This document shows, piece by piece, positions 25,577 through 36,754 of a DNA stretch of 46,225 nt (position 1 is the first letter of the stretch; every line of letters begins with the position of its first letter). Both the position numbers and the translations under genes were made by a program. The notes under the pieces are model-generated. The model was given only the letters and a program-made list of their open reading frames with translations. It did not search any database and was not told the origin of the DNA. Source of the stretch: Rhodobacter sp. (GTDB taxonomy: Bacteria; Pseudomonadota; Alphaproteobacteria; Rhodobacterales; Rhodobacteraceae); NCBI GenBank assembly GCA_020250445.1, contig JADCEF010000052.1:1-46225 (forward strand), in the 5' to 3' direction.

Positions 25577-25935
25577 CGTACCATCCCTATCCGGTGCTCA
25601 GAGCAAACGCATTTGGCCGATGGCTGATCTTGCGACGCCATCGAACCGTCCTGTGCGCTTGCGTTCTCGGTCGACCGCGTTTTTCGGGCTGGCGTTTCCA
25701 AGCAGCTTCACGCTGAACTTGCAAAGGATTGCGCGGTTTTCCGGGCCGTTGCCCTTGCGGTTTCCGGCGCGGTCTTCCTCAAGGGCCATATCCGGCACCC
25801 GGTGACGGCTGTTTTCGGTGGCTCATCTGGCCGCAGGAACATGCCTCCCGGCATGGCCGGCACCTGCGCAAAGATTGCGCGGGCGCGCCTGCCGCGCTAT
25901 GCGGTCGGAAAAGACGCCAGGGGGGCACGCAGACC
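25577..25935. other. Intergenic region before fabD
   Basis: No gene recognised. Short frames on both strands have no family resemblance. The region should hold the promoter of fabD-fabG-acpP, but no convincing -35/-10 pair is visible by eye. Confidence 0.5.
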
Positions 25936-26883
25936 GTGACACGCGCATTCGTATTTCCGGGCCAGGGGGCGCAAACCATCGGCATGGGGCGCGATCTGGC
26001 GGCAGCCAGCCCCGCCGCCCGTGCGGTTTTCGCCGAGGTGGACGACGCCCTGTCGGAAAACCTTTCGGACCTGATCTGGAACGGCCAGGCCGACCAGCTG
26101 CAGCTGACCCGCAACGCCCAGCCCGCCCTGATGGCCACCTCCATCGCCGCCCTGCGCGCGCTGGAGGCCGAGGGACTGGACACCGGCTCTGTGGCGTTTG
26201 TCGCGGGGCACTCGCTGGGGGAATACTCCGCCCTTTGCGCCGCCGGTGCCCTCAGCCTGGCCGATACCGCCCGCCTGCTGCGTCTGCGGGGCGAGGCCAT
26301 GCAGGCGGCCGTCCCCCTTGGGGTTGGTGCCATGGCCGCCCTCTTGGGCCTGGATTTCGCCGCCGCCGCCGAGGTTGCCGCCGAAGCGGCGCAGGACGGG
26401 GTCTGTCAGGCCGCGAATGACAATGATCCGGCCCAGGTGGTGGTCTCGGGGCATCGCGGCGCGGTGGAACGCGCCGTCGACATCGCCAGGGCCAGGGGTG
26501 CCAAACGCGCCTTGCTCTTGCCCGTCAGCGCCCCCTTTCACTGCGCCCTGATGCAACCCGCCGCCGATGCCATGGCAAGGGCGCTGGCCCGTGTCACCTT
26601 GCTGCCCCCCCGCGTGCCGCTGGTCGCCAATGTGCGCGCCACGGCGGTCAGCGACCCCGAGGTGATCCGCGCCCTTCTGGTCGAACAGGTCACAGGTTCG
26701 GTGCGCTGGCGCGAATCCGTGCTGTGGATGGCCGCACAGGGCGTCACCGAAATCTGGGAGATCGGCGCAGGCAAGGCCCTGTCGGGCATGGTCAGGCGCA
26801 TCTCCCCCGGCATCACCACCCGCGCCATCGGCTCGCCCGAAGAGGTGGCGGCAGCGGTGGCCGAGGCAACGAACCAGAACTGA
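25936..26883 (+). CDS. fabD: Malonyl-CoA:ACP transacylase
   Basis: Loads malonyl from CoA onto ACP. The 315 residues begin (GTG)-TRAFVFPGQGAQTIGMG. Catalytic Ser93 sits in GHSLGEYSAL and His202 in SAPFHCALM. The frame is open upstream to 25729, but GTG 25936 gives the conserved N terminus and has a GGGGGG ribosome site 10 bases before it. fabG follows after 11 bases. Confidence 0.96.
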   Translation: MTRAFVFPGQGAQTIGMGRDLAAASPAARAVFAEVDDALSENLSDLIWNGQADQLQLTRNAQPALMATSIAALRALEAEGLDTGSVAFVAGHSLGEYSALCAAGALSLADTARLLRLRGEAMQAAVPLGVGAMAALLGLDFAAAAEVAAEAAQDGVCQAANDNDPAQVVVSGHRGAVERAVDIARARGAKRALLLPVSAPFHCALMQPAADAMARALARVTLLPPRVPLVANVRATAVSDPEVIRALLVEQVTGSVRWRESVLWMAAQGVTEIWEIGAGKALSGMVRRISPGITTRAIGSPEEVAAAVAEATNQN

Positions 26884-26894
26884 GGAGCGCGACA

Positions 26895-27632
26895 ATGTTC
26901 GATCTGACAGGCAAGACCGCGCTGGTGACCGGCGCATCGGGGGGCATCGGCGGGGCCATCGCCCAGGCGCTGCACGCCGCCGGGGCCACCGTGGCCCTTT
27001 CGGGCACCCGCACCGCCCCGCTTGAGGCGCTGGCGGCAGACCTGGGCAGCCGCGCCCATGTGCTGACCTGCGATCTGGCCGATCCCGCCTCGGTCGAGGC
27101 GCTGCCAAAGGCGGCGGCGGCGGCGATGGGATCGGTCGATATTCTTGTCAACAACGCCGGCATCACCCGCGACACCCTTTTCCTGCGGATGTCCGACGAG
27201 GACTGGCAGTCGGTGATCGACGTGAACCTCACCTCTGCCTTCCGCCTGTGCCGGGGTGTGCTGCGCGGCATGATGAAGACCCGCTGGGGGCGGATCGTGA
27301 ATATCTCTTCTGTCGTGGGGGCCACCGGCAACCCCGGCCAGGCCAACTATGCCGCCGCGAAGGCGGGCATGGTGGGCATGTCGAAATCGCTGGCGGCCGA
27401 GGTGGCAAGCCGCAACATCACGGTGAACTGCGTGGCCCCGGGCTTTATCACCACGGCCATGACCGAAAAGCTGAGCGAAGACCAAAAGACCCGCATCCTG
27501 ACATCAATCCCCGCCGGGCGGATGGGCGAGGCTTCGGAAATCGCCGCCGCCGTCCTTTATCTCGCCAGCCCCGAAGCGGGTTATGTGACCGGCGCGGTCT
27601 TGCACGTGAACGGCGGCATGGCGATGATCTAG
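26895..27632 (+). CDS. fabG: 3-oxoacyl-ACP reductase
   Basis: NADPH-dependent reduction of 3-oxoacyl-ACP, a short-chain dehydrogenase. The 245 residues have the cofactor motif TGASGGIG (12-19), NNAG (86-89) and the catalytic set Asn111, Ser139, Tyr152, Lys156 (NYAAAKAG). AGGAG lies 8 bases before the ATG at 26895. Second gene of fabD-fabG-acpP. Confidence 0.97.
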   Translation: MFDLTGKTALVTGASGGIGGAIAQALHAAGATVALSGTRTAPLEALAADLGSRAHVLTCDLADPASVEALPKAAAAAMGSVDILVNNAGITRDTLFLRMSDEDWQSVIDVNLTSAFRLCRGVLRGMMKTRWGRIVNISSVVGATGNPGQANYAAAKAGMVGMSKSLAAEVASRNITVNCVAPGFITTAMTEKLSEDQKTRILTSIPAGRMGEASEIAAAVLYLASPEAGYVTGAVLHVNGGMAMI

Positions 27633-27804
27633 GGCAGGACAGCGCCACGGGAAAGGGTTTGCCTTGCGCGGACACCCTTGCTATAGGCGCGCAGAACGGG
27701 CGGCAGGTGCGCAGGCCATGTCGGCCTTATGTCTGGCAAAACCAATGCCGGGCCGACCGGAAACAGACAAAGCGGGGCTTCCCGCATCTTTGAGAGGGAC
27801 TGAC

Positions 27805-28038
27805 ATGAGCGACATCGCCGACCGCGTGAAGAAGATCGTCGTCGAGCATCTGGGCGTTGATGCTGACAAAGTAACGGATCATGCCTCGTTCATCGATGAT
27901 CTGGGCGCCGACAGCCTTGATACGGTCGAACTGGTGATGGCATTCGAAGAAGAATTTGGCATCGAGATCCCCGATGATGCCGCCGAAACGATCCAGACCT
28001 TCGGCGATGCGGTGAAATTCATCACCGACGCCTCCTGA
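27805..28038 (+). CDS. acpP: Acyl carrier protein
   Basis: The 77-residue carrier of growing acyl chains. Ser37 in [10 protein letters not shown] is the 4'-phosphopantetheine site. The protein is strongly acidic as usual. The ATG at 27805 follows AGAGGGAC. A 172-base gap separates it from fabG and may hold a separate acpP promoter, which would fit the high need for ACP. Confidence 0.98.
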   Translation: MSDIADRVKKIVVEHLGVDADKVTDHASFIDDLGADSLDTVELVMAFEEEFGIEIPDDAAETIQTFGDAVKFITDAS

Positions 28039-28060
28039 CCCCGTTCAGACACCGGGCCGA

Positions 28061-28090
28061 AAACAAGGCACCCCATGGGGTGCCTTGTTT
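28061..28090 (+). terminator. acpP terminator
   Basis: A perfect 30-base palindrome: AAACAAGGCACCCC (from 28061) is mirrored by GGGGTGCCTTGTTT (to 28090), followed by CGTTT. It lies 22 bases after the acpP stop and marks the end of the fab operon. Confidence 0.88.
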
Positions 28091-28220
28091 CGTTTCAGAT
28101 CAACGGAATATCGGATGCTTCTGTCCCTGCGCCGCACAGAAAACCCGCACGGGGCCATTGCTCCGACCAACCTGACGCGCGCCTGCGCCTGATCCGGCAG
28201 GAACTCGCCCCGCGAAAGGA

Positions 28221-28250
28221 AAAGGGCCACACCCCCCGGTGCGGCCCTTT
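28221..28250 (-). terminator. Trigger factor gene terminator
   Basis: On the minus strand AAAGGGCCGCACC pairs with GGTGTGGCCCTTT (one wobble) around a G-rich loop and continues into TTCCTTT. It lies 22 bases after the tig stop. The 130 bases between this hairpin and the acpP terminator hold nothing recognisable. Confidence 0.8.
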
Positions 28251-28272
28251 CTGCAATCTCGCGCAGCGGCAC

Positions 28273-29607
28273 TCAGATGTCGTCAAGTGCCTCGACCGCC
28301 TTTTGCAGCTCTTCCTTCATCGCGGCTTTCTCCGTCACGCTGGCAGCGGCCACGATGTGGTCCACCACCTTGTCCTCGAAGATCGGCGCGCGCAACTGCT
28401 GCTGCATCTGCGGATTCTTCTGGACGAATTCGAAAAAGGCACGCTCCTGCCCCGGATACTGACGGGCCTGGGCCAGCACGGCCCTGGTCATTTCGGCGTC
28501 CGTCACGGTGATTTCGGCCTTGCGACCCATTTCGGCCAGCAGCAGGCCAAGGCGCACGCGGCGCTCGGCCAGCGATTTGTGCTCATCCGTCGGCTCCACG
28601 GTGCCGTGGTCGTGCCCATGCACTTCGGGGTGCTCTTCATGCCACAGCTGGTGGGCAATCTGGTTTGCCTCGGCCGTTACCAGCGACGCAGGCAGGTCGA
28701 ACTTCACCAGCGCATCAAGCTGATCCAGCAGCGCACGCTTCATCACCGCCCGCGCTGCACCCAGATATTCCGCCTCAAGCCGCTCGGCGATCTGCACCTT
28801 CAGCGCATCTAGGCTTTCGGCACCGTATTTCTTGGCCAGTTCGTCGTCGATCACGGCAGGTTTCGGGCTTTTCACGGCCTTCACGGTACAGGCAAAGACC
28901 GCGGCCTTGCCGGCCAGATGCCTGGCGCCATAGGACTCGGGGAAGGTCACGTTCACCGAAATCTCATCGCCCGCCCTCGCTCCGATCAACTGGTCCTCGA
29001 ACCCCGGAATGAACGAGCCCGAACCAAGCACAAGGGGAAAGTCTTCGGCCGACCCGCCTTCGAACGGCTCTCCATCGACCGTTCCGGCAAAGTCGATCAC
29101 CACCTGATCGCCGTTCTTGGCCTTGGAACCTTTCTTGCCGTCTTCGAACGACTGGGCAGACCCAGCCAGATTTGCCAGGGCCTCGTCCACGGCGGCAGCC
29201 TCGGCCTTTACGACCAAACGCTCCAGCACGACCTTGCCCGCATCGAACTCCGGGATCGGCGGCAGCGCCTCATAGGTCATCTCGACGACCACATCCTGCC
29301 CCTCGGCCCAGGTTTCGCCGCCCACCATCCTGACTTCGGGTTGCAGGGCCGGGCGGTCGCCGCTGGCGGCGAAATGCGATTTCATCGCGCCGTCGATGGC
29401 ATCCTGCATCGCATCGCCCATCAGACGGGTGCCGAACTGCTTGCGCAGCATGGCCATCGGAACCTTGCCCTTGCGGAAGCCCTTCATCTCGACCTCGGGC
29501 TGCGCCTCGACCAGCTTTTCCTGGACCTTGGCGTCAAGCTCGGCCGCCGTCACCGTAATGGTGTAGGCGCGCTTCAGACCTTCGTTCAGGGTTTCGGTAA
29601 CCTGCAT
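28273..29607 (-). CDS. tig: Trigger factor, ribosome-associated chaperone
   Basis: Binds nascent chains at the ribosome exit and has prolyl isomerase activity. The 444 residues contain the ribosome-docking signature GFRKGKVP (about 41-48), an FKBP domain (about 160-245: [29 protein letters not shown]) and a helical C-terminal chaperone domain. Two adjacent Met codons exist; the second (29607) has AGGA at 7-base spacing and the family N terminus [13 protein letters not shown]. Confidence 0.96.
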   Translation of the reverse strand: MQVTETLNEGLKRAYTITVTAAELDAKVQEKLVEAQPEVEMKGFRKGKVPMAMLRKQFGTRLMGDAMQDAIDGAMKSHFAASGDRPALQPEVRMVGGETWAEGQDVVVEMTYEALPPIPEFDAGKVVLERLVVKAEAAAVDEALANLAGSAQSFEDGKKGSKAKNGDQVVIDFAGTVDGEPFEGGSAEDFPLVLGSGSFIPGFEDQLIGARAGDEISVNVTFPESYGARHLAGKAAVFACTVKAVKSPKPAVIDDELAKKYGAESLDALKVQIAERLEAEYLGAARAVMKRALLDQLDALVKFDLPASLVTAEANQIAHQLWHEEHPEVHGHDHGTVEPTDEHKSLAERRVRLGLLLAEMGRKAEITVTDAEMTRAVLAQARQYPGQERAFFEFVQKNPQMQQQLRAPIFEDKVVDHIVAAASVTEKAAMKEELQKAVEALDDI

Positions 29608-29768
29608 CATCTTGTCCTTTTTTCCTCACCGGGGCGGGCAAAGGGCATCCCCTTCTGGCGCCGCTGATCCGGACCCAATGTCCCTGGGCGCCCTTCCCGT
29701 TCCGCCAGCACGCGAAACACAAAACGCCACTGCCCCCGACAATGCCAGGGCAGCCAAACCCCGGGCCT

Positions 29769-29811
29769 TCTAGCAAAGCTTCCGGGGCGATGCGAGGGGG
29801 AATTTGGCAGC
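29769..29811 (-). promoter_or_regulatory. Promoter-like repeat upstream of tig (copy A)
   Basis: Reads on the minus strand AATTCCCCCTCGCATC, then GCTTTGCTAGA. Nearly the same module occurs at 29992-30032, upstream of tRNA-Leu. The conserved part ends in a -10-like GCTAGA with a conserved block 17-20 bases before it, and both copies precede a minus-strand gene. Inference: a shared promoter type. Confidence 0.45.
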
Positions 29812-29862
29812 GTTTCCGGCATGGCCGGCACCTGGCGTCGGCGGGGTCCGACCGGGTCGATC

Positions 29863-29947
29863 TGGTGCGGGCGAAGGGACTTGAACCCCCACGCCTTGCG
29901 GCGCCAGAACCTAAATCTGGTGCGTCTGCCAATTCCGCCACGCCCGC
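29863..29947 (-). tRNA. tRNA-Leu (anticodon UAG)
   Basis: Cloverleaf read by eye. The acceptor arms are GCGGGCG (29947-29941) and CGCCCGC (29873-29867), with discriminator A and an encoded CCA at 29865-29863. The anticodon stem CCAGA/TCTGG holds the loop TTTAGGT, giving UAG for codon CUA. The long variable arm (GCGCCGCAAGGCGT) is typical of leucine. The T arm is GGGGGTTCAAGTCCC. Length with CCA is 85. Confidence 0.96.
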
Positions 29948-29991
29948 ATCCCGTTCCCGACGGCGCAAAGACCGTTTGGAACGGCGATCTG

Positions 29992-30032
29992 TCTAGCAAA
30001 GCGGCGCGGCGGATACGAGGGGAATTCGCAGC
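29992..30032 (-). promoter_or_regulatory. Promoter-like repeat upstream of tRNA-Leu (copy B)
   Basis: Minus strand: AATTCCCCTCGTATC then GCTTTGCTAGA, 45 bases before the tRNA 5' end. The distance suits a tRNA promoter with a short leader. It matches copy A in about 30 of 40 positions and lies 223 bases from it. Confidence 0.5.
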
Positions 30033-30063
30033 CTCTGTTCGCCCTGCCCCCCGGGGTTGCAGG

Positions 30064-32153
<2,090 letters not shown>

Positions 32154-32221
32154 CCTCTCTCCCCTGTCCGGCTGGCACCCAGCCGCCGCAATGATCCTCA
32201 AGCAGAAGGAACGACCTCAAG

Positions 32222-33631
32222 ATGAGCAAGGTAAAGGCTGCCCTGAAACTGATGCAGGACGAGGATGTCGAATATGTCGACATCCGTTTCACCGACCCGA
32301 AGGGCAAGTTGCAGCACGTCACGCTTGTGGCCGACCTCGTCGACGAAGACTTCTGGGAAGAAGGCTTCATGTTCGACGGCTCGTCGATTGCCGGCTGGAA
32401 ATCCATCGACCAGTCCGACATGAAGCTGATCCCCGATCCGGGCTCGGTCTACATCGATCCGTTCTATGCCGAAAAGACCATGTGCGTGCATTGCGTCGTG
32501 GTCGAACCGGACACCGGAGAGGCCTATTCGCGCTGCCCGCGCCAGACCGCGCTGAAGGCAGAGGCGTATCTTAAGTCCTCGGGGATCGGCGATGCGTTCT
32601 ATTGCGGGCCGGAAGCGGAATTCTTCCTGTTCGACGACGTGCGCTATTCGATCACCCCGGCCAAAGTGTCTTACGAGATCGACGCGGAAGCGGCAGCCTG
32701 GAACACCGGCAGCGTGACCGAAGGCGGCAACTACGGCCACCGCGCGGCGCACAAGGGCGGCTACTTCCCGGTCAACCCCGTGGACGAGGCGCAGGATATC
32801 CGCAGCGAGATGCTGTCGACGATGAAGCGCATGGGCATCAAGGTGGACAAGCATCACCACGAAGTGGCCACCTGCCAGCACGAACTGGGCATGATCTTCA
32901 GCGGTCTGGTTGACCAGGCCGACAATATCCAGAAGTACAAGTATGTCATCCACAACGTGGCCCATGCCTATGGCAAGACCGTCACCTTCATGCCGAAACC
33001 GATGAAGGGCGACAACGGGTCGGGGATGCATGTGAACATGTCGATCTGGAAGGGTGGCAAGCCCCTGTTTGCAGGCGACAAATATGCCGACCTTTCGCAA
33101 GAGGCGCTGTATTTCATCGGCGGGCTTCTGAAGCATGCCAAGGCGCTGAACGCCATCACCAACCCGTCAACCAACAGCTACAAGCGCCTGATCCCGGGCT
33201 TCGAGGCACCGGTTCTGCGCGCCTACTCGGCCCGCAACCGCTCGGGCTGCGTGCGCATTCCGTGGACGGAATCGCCCAAGGCCAAGCGCGTGGAAGCCCG
33301 CTTCCCCGATCCTGCGGCCAACCCCTATCTGGCTTTCGCGGCGCTGCTGATGGCCGGTCTGGACGGCATCCGCAACAAGATCGATCCCGGCCCTGCCTCG
33401 GACAAGGATCTTTATGATCTGCCCCCGGAAGAGCTGGCGGCGATCCCGACGGTCTGCGGCTCGCTGCGCGAGGCGCTGGAAGAGCTGCAGAAAGACCACG
33501 ACTTCCTGCTGGCCGGGGACGTGTTCACAAAGGACCAGCTGGACGCCTACATGGCGCTGAAGTGGGAAGAGGTTTATGCCTACGAACACACGCCGCACCC
33601 GATCGAATATCTGATGTACTATTCCTGCTGA
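32222..33631 (+). CDS. glnA: Glutamine synthetase type I
   Basis: Makes glutamine from glutamate, ammonia and ATP. The 469 residues contain the N-terminal beta-grasp ([11 protein letters not shown]), [20 protein letters not shown], the ATP-binding region [16 protein letters not shown], and the adenylylation Tyr398 in [10 protein letters not shown]. It is therefore the GSI-beta, GlnE-regulated form. An AAGGA ribosome site precedes the ATG by 11 bases. Confidence 0.98.
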   Translation: MSKVKAALKLMQDEDVEYVDIRFTDPKGKLQHVTLVADLVDEDFWEEGFMFDGSSIAGWKSIDQSDMKLIPDPGSVYIDPFYAEKTMCVHCVVVEPDTGEAYSRCPRQTALKAEAYLKSSGIGDAFYCGPEAEFFLFDDVRYSITPAKVSYEIDAEAAAWNTGSVTEGGNYGHRAAHKGGYFPVNPVDEAQDIRSEMLSTMKRMGIKVDKHHHEVATCQHELGMIFSGLVDQADNIQKYKYVIHNVAHAYGKTVTFMPKPMKGDNGSGMHVNMSIWKGGKPLFAGDKYADLSQEALYFIGGLLKHAKALNAITNPSTNSYKRLIPGFEAPVLRAYSARNRSGCVRIPWTESPKAKRVEARFPDPAANPYLAFAALLMAGLDGIRNKIDPGPASDKDLYDLPPEELAAIPTVCGSLREALEELQKDHDFLLAGDVFTKDQLDAYMALKWEEVYAYEHTPHPIEYLMYYSC

Positions 33632-33655
33632 TCCGGCGGGCTTTGCTGATTCGAC

Positions 33656-33687
33656 AAGGGCGTGCCGCAGGGCGCGCCCTTTGTTTT
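33656..33687 (+). terminator. glnA terminator
   Basis: AAGGGCGTGCC (33656-33666) pairs with GGCGCGCCCTT (33671-33681) around GCAG, with one wobble, followed by TGTTTT. It lies 25 bases after the glnA stop and 16 bases before the convergent gene, so it may serve both. Confidence 0.82.
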
Positions 33688-33703
33688 ACGTTGCCTCGTC
33701 CCG

Positions 33704-34483
33704 TCAGGGGTGAAGCGCCAGGATCGCGGCTTCGGCCTCCGGTGGCAGGTCGGACCGCCGCAGGACCCAGGTGTGAATCGTGAACACCACAGCCCGCGTT
33801 TCGGGCAGGCGCAACAGGCATTGCCGTTCCGACCGCAGATAGGTCTTTTCGACCGGACGCGGACGGGGCACGCCTTCCCGCCGGGGCTGGAACAGCGTCG
33901 GGTCATCATACAGCAGCGCATTGGCGCGCCACAGCGGTTGTTCAGGGCGGATCGCATCGAACATGCGCTGCACGCGCCGCGCGATCCCCTCGTCATAGGA
34001 CGGCACCGAAATGTGAATGTCCGACAGCGGCCGTCCGATCTTCTGCGCCAGGGTCCAGCTTGCCGGAAAGCACAGGATCGCCCCGGTCAGGACGTGTTCG
34101 CCGCCCACAGAGTCCATCAGGCACAGGTCTTCCTGCACCAGCCGCCCCAGGGTCAGCAGCGGCTGCGCCGGGTCCAGCGGGATTGTGACACCATCAGGGC
34201 GCTGCACCGCATCTGCCCCCACGGCATATCCCGTTTCTGTGGCCAGCCGGGCCAGCACGCGCCTGTAAAGTTCCTGCGCAGCAGAAACGCCTGGTGGCAA
34301 AAGCGCATGAACCAGATCGGGCACCTCCCGGATCAGCCGGTCGCGCTCGGCCATCTGCGCCGCAAAAGCCTCGTCCACCCGCAGCCAGTCGTCCCCCTCC
34401 AGCGGCAACACGCCGGGAAGACGGTTGGTACGCGGGTCCATCCAGGGCGCAAAGGGCAGCGTGTTTTGCAGGATCAGGGACAT
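33704..34483 (-). CDS. Heme-dependent oxidative N-demethylase-like protein (DUF3445)
   Basis: A 259-residue DUF3445/HODM family protein. Landmarks are LPFAPWMDPRTNRLPGVLPLEGDDWLRVDE near the start (split here by natural linkers), LVQEDLCLMD, ILCFPASWTLAQKIGRPL, HISVPSYDEGIARRVQRMFD and LRSERQCLLRLPETRAVVF. In the marine methylamine pathway, family members act as heme-dependent dimethylamine demethylase subunits. No partner subunits are beside it here, so the substrate is unknown. It is divergent from dddP with 122 bases between starts. Confidence 0.85.
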   Translation of the reverse strand: MSLILQNTLPFAPWMDPRTNRLPGVLPLEGDDWLRVDEAFAAQMAERDRLIREVPDLVHALLPPGVSAAQELYRRVLARLATETGYAVGADAVQRPDGVTIPLDPAQPLLTLGRLVQEDLCLMDSVGGEHVLTGAILCFPASWTLAQKIGRPLSDIHISVPSYDEGIARRVQRMFDAIRPEQPLWRANALLYDDPTLFQPRREGVPRPRPVEKTYLRSERQCLLRLPETRAVVFTIHTWVLRRSDLPPEAEAAILALHP

Positions 34484-34605
34484 TCCCCGGTTCTAGCCGG
34501 GCCGCGCGCCCGGCGGAAGGGCAGGAAACCGACAGTTCAAGGTCGCGCGCAGGCAAGCCGGGCGGGATGCGCTGCGGGACGCTGCACCAAAAGCAGAGGG
34601 CCGCG

Positions 34606-35949
34606 ATGAACCAGCATTACGCCGACCGCCGCAAGATTGACCCTGGCCGGGGGGCCGTGCTGGCCGATGGCACGCCCAACGACAACAACCGGGTGGAAAT
34701 CGGCCCGACGCAGCTTGCCTTTGCCGAATGGGCGGCGGCGGGCCTGACCCCGCCCGATCTGGCCGCGATGCGCCAGTTCCGCTGGGCGCGGCTGACGCAG
34801 GCGCTGGTGCAGCGTGACTATGGCGGGCTCTTGATGTTCGACCCGCTGAACATCCGCTATGCGACCGATACCACCAACATGCAGCTGTGGAACACGCACA
34901 ACCCGTTCCGGGCCGTGCTGCTCTGTGCGGACGGGCACATGGTGATCTGGGAATACAAGAACGCGCCGTTTCTGGTGACATTCAATCCGCTGATCAAGGA
35001 AGTCCGGTCAGGCGCGACCTTCTTTTACAACTCCACCGGCGACCGGGGCGAAGATGCGGCCAGGGGCTTTGCCGCCCAGGTGGATGAGATCATGCGCGCC
35101 CATGCCGGGACAAACCGCCGGCTTGCCGTGGACAAGATCATGATCGTCGGCCTGCGCGCGCTGGAACGCATCGGCTTTGACGTGGTGGAAGGCGAAGAGG
35201 TGACCGAGCGGGTCCGCGCGGTCAAGGGGCCCGAAGACATCGCGGCCATGCGCTGCGCCCACCATGCCTGCGAAAGCGCCATTGCGGTGATGGAACGCGC
35301 CACGCGCTGTGGTGTCCCCGGCGGGGGCATGAGCGAGGATGACATCTGGTCGGTGCTGCATGCCGAAAACATCCGGCGCGGCGGCGAATGGATTGAAACC
35401 CGCCTGCTTGCCTCGGGTCCGCGCACCAATCCCTGGTTTCAGGAATGCGGGCCACGGATCGTGCAGAACAATGAAATCGTGGCCTTTGATACCGACCTGA
35501 TCGGGGCCTATGGCATGTGCATCGACATCTCGCGCACCTGGTGGGTGGGCGACGGGCGCCCGACCAATGCGATGATCTCGGCGATGGGTCATGCGATGGA
35601 CCATATCGCCACCAACATGGCAATGCTGAAGCCGGGGGTTTCGATCAAGGAGCTGGTCCATGGCGGCCATCAGCTTGACGCGCAGTACTGGCGGCAGAAG
35701 TATTCCTGCAAGATGCATGGCGTGGGGCTGTGCGACGAATGGCCCTATGTTACCTATCCCGACGGCTATACCGAAGGTGCCTTCGATGCCGTGCTGGAGC
35801 CGGGCAACGTGATCTGTGTCGAGGCTCTGGTCAGCCCGGAGGGGGGCGATTTCTCGATCAAGCTGGAGGATCAGGTGCTGATCACCGAAACGGGGTTCGA
35901 GAACCTGACAACCTACCCGTTTGATGCGCGCCTGACCGGGCGGGCCTGA
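34606..35949 (+). CDS. dddP: DMSP lyase DddP (M24 metallopeptidase fold)
   Basis: Cleaves dimethylsulfoniopropionate to acrylate and dimethyl sulfide. The 447 residues align along their full length with roseobacter DddP as I remember it (start MNQHYADRRKIDP). By direct count the residues reported for the enzyme are all at the published positions: metal ligands Asp295, Asp297, Asp307, His371, Glu406 and Glu421, catalytic Asp377, and substrate-cage Trp95 and Tyr366. The frame is open upstream to 34294, but Met 34606 gives the family N terminus. No dmdA, acuI or DMSP transporter gene lies nearby. Because the whole motif set is intact, an active enzyme is likely. Confidence 0.95.
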   Translation: MNQHYADRRKIDPGRGAVLADGTPNDNNRVEIGPTQLAFAEWAAAGLTPPDLAAMRQFRWARLTQALVQRDYGGLLMFDPLNIRYATDTTNMQLWNTHNPFRAVLLCADGHMVIWEYKNAPFLVTFNPLIKEVRSGATFFYNSTGDRGEDAARGFAAQVDEIMRAHAGTNRRLAVDKIMIVGLRALERIGFDVVEGEEVTERVRAVKGPEDIAAMRCAHHACESAIAVMERATRCGVPGGGMSEDDIWSVLHAENIRRGGEWIETRLLASGPRTNPWFQECGPRIVQNNEIVAFDTDLIGAYGMCIDISRTWWVGDGRPTNAMISAMGHAMDHIATNMAMLKPGVSIKELVHGGHQLDAQYWRQKYSCKMHGVGLCDEWPYVTYPDGYTEGAFDAVLEPGNVICVEALVSPEGGDFSIKLEDQVLITETGFENLTTYPFDARLTGRA

Positions 35950-36000
35950 CCGGGGCCGCCCGGCTGGATGCTAGCGCGGTGCCGCGCAATGGTCGGAACC

Positions 36001-36106
36001 GATTTTTCTGCGAAAAATCTGCGGGGACGCGAGATACCCGGCGAAGCGGGCAGAATTTTTCGCGGAAAAATCATGGTGGTGACCGCGCGTTGCCCTGAAC
36101 GCGCGG
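36001..36106. terminator. Triple hairpin between dddP and the CDGSH gene
   Basis: Three perfect inverted repeats: GATTTTTC-TGC-GAAAAATC (36001-36019), ATTTTTC-GCG-GAAAAAT (36055-36071) and CCGCGCGTT-GCCCTG-AACGCGCGG (36083-36106). The first two are also inverted copies of each other, with GCAGA flanks. They lie between convergent stops and probably stop transcription from both sides. Confidence 0.65.
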
Positions 36107-36115
36107 CCTGCGGGT

Positions 36116-36754
36116 TCAGTCGGCCTGAAAGCCCGCCGCCTTGTGACTGCCATCGCAATACGGCTTGGTCTTGGACTGACCACAGCGGCACAGGAAAAGC
36201 TGAGTCGCCCGGTTCAGGGTTTTGCCGGTGCCGGACACGACCTCGATATTGCCTGCAAGCTTCAGCGGCCCGTTCGGCAGTGGCACAACCTCGACCGGAC
36301 CATCACGCGCGGCCAGCGGTTCAGACTCTTTCACCGGTGCCTCGCCCGTGGCGACAAAACCGGCCTCGGCATGGCTGCCGTCGCAATAGGGCTTGTTGCG
36401 CGAGGCACCGCAGCGGCACAGGGTGGCGCGCACGCTGCTTGCCGCGACGCCGCCGATCAGCATCGGCGCCTCAAGCGACAGGGGCCCGTTTTCGCGCAGG
36501 CGCAGCGTATTGACCACGGGCGGCACCTCGGACGTGGCCGAACCGTCATTGCGGGTGACGCGGATCGCACCCGACGGGCAGGCAACGCCGATCTGCAGAA
36601 CGGTCGCGGCTGGGGCGGCGTCGGGGTAAATCCAGTCGCCCTTGACGTTGGGCACGAACACCTCGGGGTGCCCCAGAACGCAGTTGCGCGAATGCACGCA
36701 GCGCGTGGCGTCAAAGGTGATCGTCACCTCGCGGCCCTGTACGACTTCAACCAT
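36116..36754 (-). CDS. Double-CDGSH iron-sulfur protein with ferredoxin-like N-terminal domain
   Basis: A 212-residue soluble protein. Residues 10-70 form a Fer4_19-type mono-cluster domain with Cys19, Cys25 and Cys59 (CVHSRNC, VACPSGAI). Two CDGSH [2Fe-2S] sites follow, each C-x-C-x8-C-x3-H: Cys113, Cys115, Cys124, His128 (KPYCDGSH) and Cys189, Cys191, Cys200, His204 (KPYCDGSH again). The role is unknown; redox or Fe-S transfer is inferred. It is convergent with dddP. Confidence 0.9.
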   Translation of the reverse strand: MVEVVQGREVTITFDATRCVHSRNCVLGHPEVFVPNVKGDWIYPDAAPAATVLQIGVACPSGAIRVTRNDGSATSEVPPVVNTLRLRENGPLSLEAPMLIGGVAASSVRATLCRCGASRNKPYCDGSHAEAGFVATGEAPVKESEPLAARDGPVEVVPLPNGPLKLAGNIEVVSGTGKTLNRATQLFLCRCGQSKTKPYCDGSHKAAGFQAD

